From Dipteronia dyeriana (taxonomy: Eukaryota > Streptophyta > Magnoliopsida > Sapindales > Sapindaceae), in the NCBI GenBank assembly GCA_032871835.1, contig CM065297.1, positions 37,759,098 to 37,823,097 on the forward strand: 64,000 nucleotides of DNA, in the 5' to 3' direction. Below the pieces are notes generated by a model. It worked only from the letters and a program-made list of their open reading frames with translations. It did not search any database and had not been told where the DNA came from. Positions 56,356 through 64,000 of the stretch are shown piece by piece. How positions within the stretch are numbered: position 1 is the first letter of the stretch; the number at the start of each line of letters is the position of its first letter. The position numbers and the translations under genes are program-made.

Positions 56356-57080
56356 AAGTTGTCATTATTATTAATTCTATTTCGTTCCTGAAACCCATTA
56401 TAGTTAGGCCCAAGTTGATTTTTCTTCTGTTTATTTTTACTTTCTTACATATCTTAACAATAGCAACTTTGCTAACCATATGAATCTCTTAACTTTTGCC
56501 TTTCATAAGGATTTTATTAGTGCTTTGAACATCTTGCATTAGGCCCTATAAGGTGTATTCAATATTTTTCAAGTTGTTTTCCAACTTGAAATGAACAAAG
56601 GAATCCAACAGTGAGTTGGCAATCATGTCAAATTTCATCTCACCATCGAGTTCAACAATGTTGAGATGAGCTATAACGTTCATCATGTGATCTTTCTCAT
56701 CCTGTTCAGGCTTCATCATAAGATTCATGAAACCAGTCACTGCCTCTCTCTTAGTCATCCTAAAGTTCGTAGCAAACATCTCCTCCAGAGACATCATCAT
56801 AACGGCAACAGTCTCCATTCCTTCATGTTATCATTGCAACACGTCAGAGATGGTGGCCATAATGTGTCATTTGGCCATCACATCTGAAGTCTTCCACTGC
56901 TGATACTCATCTCTTTGCTCCTCAGTAGATTCATTAGTAGGAGTTTGGTGGTTTAGTTGTAGATAGAATGAACTTATGTTTTTCAGCTTTAAACAACAAC
57001 CCAAATTTCCTTTTCCATGTGACATAATTATCATCAGTTAAAATGTTATCTTTTAGGATGTTGATTAAGGATGGGGTCAT
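56356..57080 (-). pseudogene. X3 gag
   Basis: The start is taken as the methionine at 57080 (MTPSLINILKDNILTDDNYVTWKRKF), not the upstream in-frame one at 57122, because MTPSLINILK is the segment shared with X1 and X2. FILSTTKPPN ends this frame. The 56818-56546 frame has VMMMSLEEMFATNFRMTKREAVTGFMNL and LDSFVHFKLENNLKN. The tail toward the protease remnant is frameshifted. It is the least damaged X gag. Confidence 0.85.
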
Positions 57081-58322
57081 GATTTCCTTATAATAAAAGA
57101 AATTATATAAGTAAACAATCATGATATAGCACTTTTGAATACTTGTCTTGAATTAAATAAAATAATTCAATTGTAAAATGTAATGGTGATCCAACAACCA
57201 TAAATGTCACGCCTCCTTTGGGAGTTCACACCATCTACTAGTTAGACTAGGTCCCACCTAATTGTTAACATAACAACCAATGTTTTCAATTTTAGCCTTA
57301 CAATTTTATTAACAAGAACTCTTGAGAGGGTATTAATAAAATCACATTGAGTTTGTTGCCAAGTTATCGACCTTCAGTATATTTCCTCATGAATATTCCT
57401 CCTTTGGGAATATATTGTTTGGGTTAATTGTCTAGTCTATTTGTGTAACGAAGTATCTTGCTAAATTCCATTCATGAATACCCCTTGGAGGGTTATAACA
57501 TGAAACAAAAATCTGAACAAAACTAGGAGGCCGTAGGTGTTCCGAAAAACCTTCTCCCACTCAATAGTTTAAGCCGTGTGATTTAATTCCATATAATGAT
57601 TTACCAAGTTATCTAGATGCCAATTAGATATCTAAACCATTCAATGCATGTTCATGCCAAAAGTGATATATGAGTGACACTCCTATTCTATATGACATGT
57701 AATCAAACATTTACAAACATTGCAATATTTTAAAAAATATAAATAGCTATAATTTTGGTCCATCCTAGGAAAGCAAGTAAATTACATGTGTCTTGGAATA
57801 CAAAAACTCTTTTCTTTGTGAACAGTCTTCACACGACCATCATCCTTTTGGACACCCTCGGCTGTCTCCCATAGTTGTGCACACCCATTAGCTCCATAAA
57901 GGGCTATCGTGCACAACCCGTGGGATCCATAGAGTTTCAATGTGCAGCCCTAGGCATCCATGTAGCTGCCATGCACAGCCCATGCCACAACAATCGTGGC
58001 TCATGCTCATTCGCACGCACGATTATTGCTATGGCGTGCACAGTTCCAAACTTGTTCCGGTTGCTCCCAATTCTTCAAACCTTTAAGCCTTCGATACTTG
58101 AATGTATTACAGAATAATTTTAAATAATAAAATACTGTAGTTTTTTTTAAATTAAAACTACTGCAGCATTTTTAATACAATAACAAAATAAAATAAAAAA
58201 ACTTAGCAACTACCAAGAAGGAAATTATGGCAATGATAGGCCACTTTTCTTGCTACAATCTCAAAACAAAAATACATTGAAATTCTATGACCAAAATAGA
58301 GCAATAACAATCCGCATATTAA

Positions 58323-58377
<55 letters not shown>

Positions 58378-58499
58378 ATACATCCAATGTAAATATATAT
58401 GTGAATACCTAGAGTGTCATCTCTTTCTAAAACATGCATATTAACAATAAAAAGAAAAATATTCATGTATATATACATAAGTTAATCAAGGGTACAACC
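57081..58499 (-). other. X3 5' leader
   Basis: Homologous to the X1 and X2 leaders, with the CTCCTTTGGGAG-type inverted repeats (57210-57230 and 57395-57410) and a partly decayed GC-rich block (57840-58035). No conserved frame. It contains the AT microsatellite at 58326-58375. Confidence 0.75.
58326..58375. repeat. (AT)25 microsatellite
   Basis: Fifty bases of uninterrupted AT in the X3 leader near the PBS. X1 has only a few TATA units at the equivalent place (about 6898-6905). Confidence 0.95.
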
Positions 58500-58515
58500 A
58501 GGCTTTGATACCAAG
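58500..58515 (-). other. X3 primer-binding site
   Basis: On the minus strand CTTGGTATCAAAGCCT follows the LTR. One G of the usual TCAGAG has become A. It sets the LTR boundary at 58516. Confidence 0.88.
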
Positions 58516-58833
58516 TGTAGGGAAAAATCGGTTTAAAAACGTGGCGGAAGTGTAAATTAGGGTTTGATATATTTAACAAATTTCCCTTTAATAGAAAGAA
58601 TCTTAACCCTTGATTAATTGGCGTATATTAAAAGTATCGTACTTTTTTTCGTGATGATTGAATTAGCACCGAATTGAAACCGTAAGATCTTCTAATCCAA
58701 TCACGAACGTGAATTACCTAGAAGTGTGGGCTCCCTTTCTTTTAATTGTATACTTGAGGATGGAAACAAACAAAATCTTCTTCTTTGTTAGTAACTATTA
58801 TCCTCCAAGAGAAAACCCAAGAACGTCCGGTCA
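58516..58833 (-). repeat. X3 5' LTR, U5-side fragment only
   Basis: 318 bp matching the first part of 51162-53395, then cut off after GAACGTCCGGTCA. The rest of the LTR is missing. The same LTR position is the break of the inverted fragment at 59887. Confidence 0.9.
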
Positions 58834-59886
58834 TATATATATTTTCTCCTTTTGTCTTTTTTTCTTTTTTCTTTTTACTTCTTTTATTTTCTTACATTTT
58901 CTTCTTTTGATTTTTCTTTTCTTCTCTCTTTATTTTTCTTTTTCTTGCCTTTTCGACTATTCACCTTCTCATAATTCATCACTAATAGCCTAGGTACATG
59001 CCATTTATCAAATAAAGCATATTTTACATTCAATCCTACGCCTTAACAAGATCAATTAAGTGAGGGTTGTCTTAGGGTTTAGGTTGCTTGGGTTAAGGAT
59101 GATGTGGGTGTAGAATGAAAAAGTTTGTATGTGTTTGGCTTCAAAATTGGCTTGGGTGCACAAAATTATGGAAATGTTAAGTATTTGTACTTTTTAAGTG
59201 GCTAAGACACACACTGCCTAATATCACTTCAAATATTCCGTCTATCGAGGAATAAAAGTTTCAATCAAGCAGACCATATATATAATGCATGTTCTATGGC
59301 ATTTGATAAATGTTGATGTAATGAGACTTATGCATGGTGTTTTAATAGTGTTTAAGGATTTGAAAAACATTTTCCCTCAAATATATACACTTTTGGCTTG
59401 TGTTTGTGATCTCGTGAGGGTATCTCCACTATTAGAACAAGGCACTTGAGCACCGAATCCCCTCAACTTAGACACTAAAAGATGGGACTAACCCATAAAG
59501 TGCAAGCGAGATCCCTAAAGTGACAAAGAGCTATGAACAAGCACACTAAGCATACACAAATTTGCTACAAACACTATGCTCAAGATATCTCACATAACTT
59601 TGAAAAATTGACAAAAAAGTACTCGAAGACTAAAAAAAAAGACCTAACAAGGCATCGACATCCCCAAACCAAAACTCAACATTGTCCCCAATGTTGGAAA
59701 CAAGAGAGTTTGACCTAGTAGCACACTCTTAACCCAAGTCAAACAAACAACCTTGGCACTAACCAGGCTCAATTAATGCCAAATAAAACTAAAAGACTCA
59801 AATAGACTCATACATAAAATAAGGCATTATAAGTACATATGTCAATTAAGTTCACAGTTAGCGACAACAAACACGCATTCCAAAAT
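58834..59886. other. 1.05-kb insert between inverted X LTR arms
   Basis: Begins with a pyrimidine-rich tract (58846-58955), then low-complexity non-coding sequence. ACATTGTCCCCAATGTTGG near 59680-59700 resembles, in inverse orientation, the GGGGACAATGTTG motif found between pol and the 3' end of some plant gypsy elements, so an Athila-like 3' region on the minus strand is possible. No coding frame. Confidence 0.45.
58846..58955. repeat. Polypyrimidine tract
   Basis: About 110 bp of T and C with only isolated other bases. A 94-codon frame over it (58709-58993) is Phe/Leu-rich by composition only. Confidence 0.85.
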
Positions 59887-60208
59887 TGGACGTTCTTTGT
59901 TTTTCTCTTGGAGGATTATTGTGACTAACAAAGAAGAAGATTTTGATTATTTTCATCCTCAGATATACAATTTAAAGAAAGGGAGCTCACACTCCTAGGT
60001 GATTCACATTCGTGATTGGATTGGAAGATCTTGCGAATTTAATTCGACGCTAGTACAATCGTCACGAAAAAAAAGGTACGATACTTTTTATATACATCAT
60101 TTAATCTAGGGTTAAGTTCTTGTTATTAAAAGGGATTTTTTTTATATATGCAAACCCTAATTTTCTAATTTTCTCACGCTTCCGTTTCGTTTTGAACCGT
60201 TTTTTTTT
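59887..60208 (+). repeat. X LTR fragment, inverted relative to X3
   Basis: Plus-strand X LTR from GGACGTTCTTTG to a T-run after GAACCG, just short of the normal CCCTACA end. Its left break coincides, within a few bases, with that of the X3 5' LTR fragment, giving a head-to-head inverted pair. Confidence 0.88.
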
Positions 60209-60941
60209 CAAACTGGATTCTTTGTCAACCAGTTAATCCACCTGGAGATAGGATTCTTGCCCACCAAGTAAATCCTCCCTAGAAGAGGATTGGAAAAACC
60301 TATATATACTTCTAGGTGAATTCGACCAAGGCTAGGTTTTATAAAAGAAGAAAATTTGACCAAGGCTAGGGTTTATACAAGATTAAAATTCGGTCACGAG
60401 AGAATTTTGAGAGAGAAATTTTTAGTTTTTTGCTCTAGACAAAATTCATCCAACTCTAAAGATTGGTATGTGAATATTCGGCAAAGAAGAAAAGGAAGAA
60501 AGAACGTTATGTTTTCGATAGTGCACTAGTAGCCTTTACATCAAAAGGTTTTGTGTACAATATCGAATCAAGGTTCACACGAATTTCAATCAAATTGGTT
60601 GATAATTCACAAGTGACCTAACGTTCTTTGTTTTTCTCCTTTGAGGATTATTGTGCCAAACAAAAGAAAGAGATTTTGTTTGTTTCTGCTTACAGGTATA
60701 TGATTTAAAGAAAGGGAGCCCACACTCCTAGGTGATTCACATTTGTGATTGGGTTAGAAGATCTTGTAGATTCAATTCGACACTAGTTCAATCATCACGA
60801 GATAGAAGGTTCGATACTTTTAATAAATGTCAACTAATATAGGGTTAAGGCTTTTTCTTTTAAAGGGAAAAGTTTTAAAATATACCAAACCCTAATTTTA
60901 TGCTTCTGTTGCTTTTTGAATTGATTCGATTTTTCCCTACA
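60209..60941 (+). repeat. X LTR fragment (3' part)
   Basis: Second plus-strand X LTR piece directly behind the previous one. It starts in the subrepeat zone (GGATTCTTTGTCAACCAGT) and ends ..TTTTTCCCTACA at 60941. No PBS follows, so its internal region is gone. Confidence 0.88.
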
Positions 60942-61117
60942 CTTTGTTGTTTAAAAAATGGAGGTTATTGAAGACTCATGAAGACGTGAAGACATTTTAG
61001 TTAAGGGATCTCTTTGTAATGTGAGGAAGTGAGAATGCAGTCAACCTTGAATCTATTTTGAGTGATAATTGTATGTTTAGGTTGAGGTTTTTTCATGGAA
61101 TAGCCAAAGGGGGAGAA
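60942..61117 (+). other. SIRE-like 3' internal end with polypurine tract
   Basis: About 165 bp of non-coding sequence followed by AAAGGGGGAGAA (61106-61117) and an LTR starting TGTTA. AAAGGGGGAGA before TGTTA is the typical polypurine tract of SIRE/Maximus copia elements. This is therefore the 3' end of an upstream element, not the 5' end of the downstream one. Confidence 0.75.
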
Positions 61118-61642
61118 TGTTATTTTTTAAATTTGTGTTGGCTTGATTCCATAATAAACCTATTTTTATTTGTATTGCTTAGTTGCTAGGTGGTTAATTC
61201 GTGATTAAATTGGACTTCAATGAAGAAAAGAAACTACTCAGGCAAAGTTGGTATTGGAGAGCATTTCATGGGTAGAGTAGGAGTGATACCTTGGAGAGCA
61301 GTTCAATTGTTGATTGCTTGAATGTGTAACTCTTATTCAACATAGTGGATTATAGTTTACCGGTGGTTGTGGTATCAACCCATGGATTTTTCCACTTTTG
61401 AGTTTTACCAAGTAAATATCTTGTATTGTTTTTTAGCATTTTAATTCCTTTGCTTTGTTGATTTGTATTGCTTTAACATTTGCTATATTGTCATTCATAT
61501 CATATTGTTAAAGTGATCATATTGAAAATTGTTCTAAGTGTGGATTAAAATTTCTTGTGTTTTAAAGAAGTTTAAAATCTGACACTATATCTATTCACCC
61601 CCCTCTAGGTATATTTACACTGTAAAGGCTAGGGAATTTTCA
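61118..61642 (+). repeat. SIRE-like LTR
   Basis: 525 bp, TGTTATTTTTTAAATTTG..GGGAATTTTCA, with TATTCACCCCCCTCTAGG about 45 bp before its end, a signature common near the 3' end of SIRE-type LTRs. A polypurine tract lies upstream and a Met PBS downstream, so it acts as boundary for both sides. Confidence 0.82.
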
Positions 61643-61660
61643 ATTGGTATCAGAGTGGGT
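61643..61660 (+). other. SIRE-like primer-binding site
   Basis: ATTGGTATCAGAGTGGGT after the LTR end. TGGTATCAGAG matches initiator Met tRNA. Confidence 0.92.
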
Positions 61661-61742
61661 GTCTACAGTCACTTAGATAGATGTTCTTTGTCATGTTTTT
61701 TTTTTTTTGTGGTTAATCATGATTAAGGAAGTGTTTTATTTT

Positions 61743-62660
61743 ATGGCTTTTTTGGTGGAAGGTGAGTCTATAGACATGGAAGATCAAAAGATCAAGGATC
61801 TTATTTAAGAAAATGAAAAGGATATTATTCAAGAAAATGAAACAATCTCCAAGGATAATAGGTCTCTTAATAAGAAGCTAGAAAATCATGAACTTTCTTA
61901 AAAGAGATTAGTGATCTTAAATATAAATTCTTAATCTTAAGAGAAACTTGAATGATAGTAATGATAGATTAAGAATTTTGAAACAACAGATTGAGCAAAG
62001 AGATGATTCTCTTGATTGTGCTAAGAGACTTGAAAATGAACTTAAAGTTAACATTAGCAAACATGAAAGTCAAGAGAAAATCCTTAGTGACAAGCTTGAT
62101 GAATTCAGTAAGATGATGAGTAAGATGTCATCTAATGCTAATAAAGTAGAAAATCTCATCAAGAGTGGTAAACATCCTAATGCCAAAAGAGGTTTAGGTT
62201 ATGTAAGTGAAAATATTACATCTTCTTCCAACAAACCTACTTTTATCAAAGCTAGTGGTGAAGTTTATGTAGGCACACTCTCTAACAGTAAAGCCATGAA
62301 TGCTACCTTTCTCAACATCAACAATGAAGGGGAACAAAAAAGACTTAACAAGGCCAAAGACAATATGAATCTTCATCAAATGCAAAAGGCAAGGCATCAA
62401 GTGTTGCACATCAAAGAGGTAAAAGTGTGAGAGAACAAAATGGGATGAAAGCGCAAGCCAAAGGTAAATCTCTTAAATTCATACCTATTTGTCATTATTG
62501 CAACATGATTGGGAATATAATACCTAGATGTTTTGCTTTTAATCGTAATTGTAAACTTGAAAATGAGTTGCATGATAAGTCTTTGTTGAAAGGTCTCAAG
62601 CGATCATCAATGTATGGAGTTAGACCTAGACCTAAAAAGATCATCAAAAAGCGTATTTAG
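61743..62660 (+). pseudogene. SIRE-like gag, N-terminal part missing
   Basis: Starts at ATG 61743 (MAFLVEGESIDMEDQK..) and enters glutamate/lysine-rich coiled-coil sequence almost at once; stops lie near 61807 and 61902. The open frame 61948-62430 continues the coiled coil and has GLGYVSE and PTFIKASG, the C-terminal gag region of SIRE elements. The zinc knuckle in 62427-62660 reads CHYCNMIGNIIPRC: cysteines of the C-C-H-C set are kept but the histidine is asparagine. The capsid domain that should precede the coiled coil is absent between PBS and 61743. Confidence 0.82.
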
Positions 62661-63065
62661 AATAAAATTGTTGACAATATGGTTGTGAAACCTTGTGTTG
62701 CACCTCATTCTACTATGCATAAGAAAGTTGATAGTGCTTTGTTTTATTTATTTGAAAATGTGACTAATGGAGTCAAAGTGCATAACAACAAGTCAAAGAA
62801 TGTTAATAAAAGTAAGAATGACAAACTTTGTAAGAAAGTATGGGTTAGAAAAGACACTTCACAATGTCTTGTAGCACAATATGCTCTTAGATCTAACTCA
62901 TCCTATTATTGGTACCTAGATAGTGGTTGCTCTAAGAATACGACTCGTAACAAGGAAACCTTTAAGAATCTTGCTATGAAAGATGGTGGATGGGTTACAA
63001 TTGGTGATGGCACTAAAAAAGAAAGTTTTAGGCAAATGAACTATTTGTATTCCCGGGTTGCTTAA
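62661..63065 (+). pseudogene. SIRE-like protease
   Basis: Frame 62679-63065 contains WVRKDTSQCLVAQYAL and YYWYLDSGCSKNTTRNKETF, with an intact catalytic D-S-G, then GGWVTIGDGTKKES. A stop precedes the next frame at 63060, which continues with VTLYVDGLQANLISI. It is the only intact aspartic protease motif among the copia elements in the window. Confidence 0.88.
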
Positions 63066-64000
63066 CTTAAAGTTACTTTGTATGTTGATGGCCTCCAAGC
63101 TAATCTAATAAGCATTACACATTTGTGTTAGATTTTTCATGAGGTTAGCTTTAACAAGGATGTATGTACTATAATTTATGAAAAGGGCAAAGTTGTTTTG
63201 AAAGTTAAAAGATCTCTATATAATTGTTATTGTCTTGAAGTAGACCCTCTAACTTGTAATATGGCTAAAGATTGCAATAGCCTCGAGTTATGGCATGAAA
63301 GATTAGGCCACATGAACTTTAAAGATTTAAATAAGCTTAAAAATTGTTAGAGGTCTAACTAGTCTTGGTAAGAAACTTGATGTAGTTTTTGAACCATTTC
63401 AACTTGGTAAAAAAACATAGGTGTCTCATAAATAGAACACCAACATTGCTAACATGAAGCCTATAAAACTTGTGCACATGGACCTAATGGGACCAATCCA
63501 AACCGAAAGAATAAATGGTAATAGATAAATTTTTGTGTGTGTTGAAGGTTTTTTTGGGTTTGCTTGGATTTATTTTCTAAGAGACAAGACTGAAACTTTT
63601 GGTTACTTAAAGAAATTTGGTAATCAAGTTCAAAATGAAAAAGGTCTTGAAATTAAGAAAATATGTCGCATTAGGAGTGATCATGGGAGCGAGTTTGAAA
63701 ATATCAAATTTAGTGAGTTTTGAGATAACTTAGGGATTTCTCATGAGTTCTTGGCTTCTAGAACTTCTCAATAAAATGGTGTTGTGGAGGGGATGATTCA
63801 TGTTTTGCAAGAGCTGGATAGAGTCATGCATAATAGCAAGAACGTCTTTGGGAATCTTTGGGTTGAAGCGATCAATAACACTTGCTATGTTTCTAATTGA
63901 GTCTTTAGAACATACCTCCTATGAGATTAGGAAGGGCAAGAAACCCAATGTGAGTTACTTTGACATTTTTGGAAGTAAGTGTTATATTTTGAATGATAGA
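63066..64000 (+). pseudogene. SIRE-like GAG-pre-integrase and integrase, continues beyond window
   Basis: GAG-pre-integrase: LELWHERLGHMNFKDLNKL near 63280-63345, with the H..H pair. Integrase: the first catalytic block, normally V-D-D, reads CVEGFFGFAWIYFLRDK (63535), so that aspartate is lost. RSDHGSEFENIKFSEF (about 63675-63720) keeps the second aspartate, and NGVVEGM near 63778-63798 keeps the glutamate. Stops occur near 63345, 63525 and 63721. The element runs off the right edge. Confidence 0.88.

Noticed and set aside
58709..58993. 94-codon Phe/Leu-rich frame that looks like a membrane segment
   Set aside because: Hydrophobic only because it translates the T/C tract and LTR sequence.

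Overview
The window is plant nuclear DNA, most likely from an angiosperm with large, repeat-rich chromosomes. It holds no recognisable host gene, no rRNA or tRNA gene and no prokaryotic feature. Almost every base belongs to decayed, nested LTR retrotransposons. The evidence is the domain content (Ty1/copia order gag-PR-INT-RT-RNase H; Ty3/gypsy order gag-PR-RT-RNase H-INT), long LTRs bounded by TG..CA, primer-binding sites beginning TGGTATCAGAG (initiator Met tRNA) or TGGCGCC, and polypurine tracts. All coding regions carry stops or frameshifts, so all are called pseudogenes.

Families (local names). X: a copia family with LTRs of about 2.2 kb. X1 is on the minus strand (1-9219), X2 on the plus strand (10677-14829), X3 on the minus strand (51162-58833). 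X also supplies a solo LTR (25417-27684) and LTR fragments at 21136-21836, 59887-60208 and 60209-60941. Y: a second copia family with a 2.0-kb LTR. Y1 is on the minus strand (14830-21135); Y2 is an RNase H end plus LTR on the plus strand (37806-39589). A and B: two Ty3/gypsy elements on the plus strand (21837-about 37805 and 39590-50896). Their second, archaeal-type RNase H after the normal one, and their antisense gene between pol and the 3' LTR, place them in the Tat lineage. S: a SIRE-like copia element (60942 to the window end, open-ended).

Layout. 1-9219 is X1; 9220-10676 is an unassigned insertion with a 42-43 bp minisatellite; X2 then runs head-on into Y1 at about 14829. An X LTR fragment separates Y1 from gypsy A. 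A has a solo X LTR inside its reverse transcriptase and a threefold tandem copy of its integrase end. Y2 follows and is split by gypsy B, whose target-site duplication ACTAG is still readable. After B come a short flank, X3, a pair of inverted X LTR arms around a 1.05-kb insert, another X LTR fragment and the SIRE-like element.

Most interesting points: (1) the antisense gene of A and B carries a canonical intron at the same codon and phase in both copies, and probably a second one, so it looks like a genuinely spliced gene inside the retrotransposon; (2) just inside its 5' LTR, element B carries a 136-bp copy of the DNA that flanks its 3' LTR, as expected if a break was repaired by copying from the other LTR; (3) A's integrase end is triplicated in tandem; (4) B has a satellite-like array downstream of pol; (5) all three X copies lack the protease active site, with different junctions.
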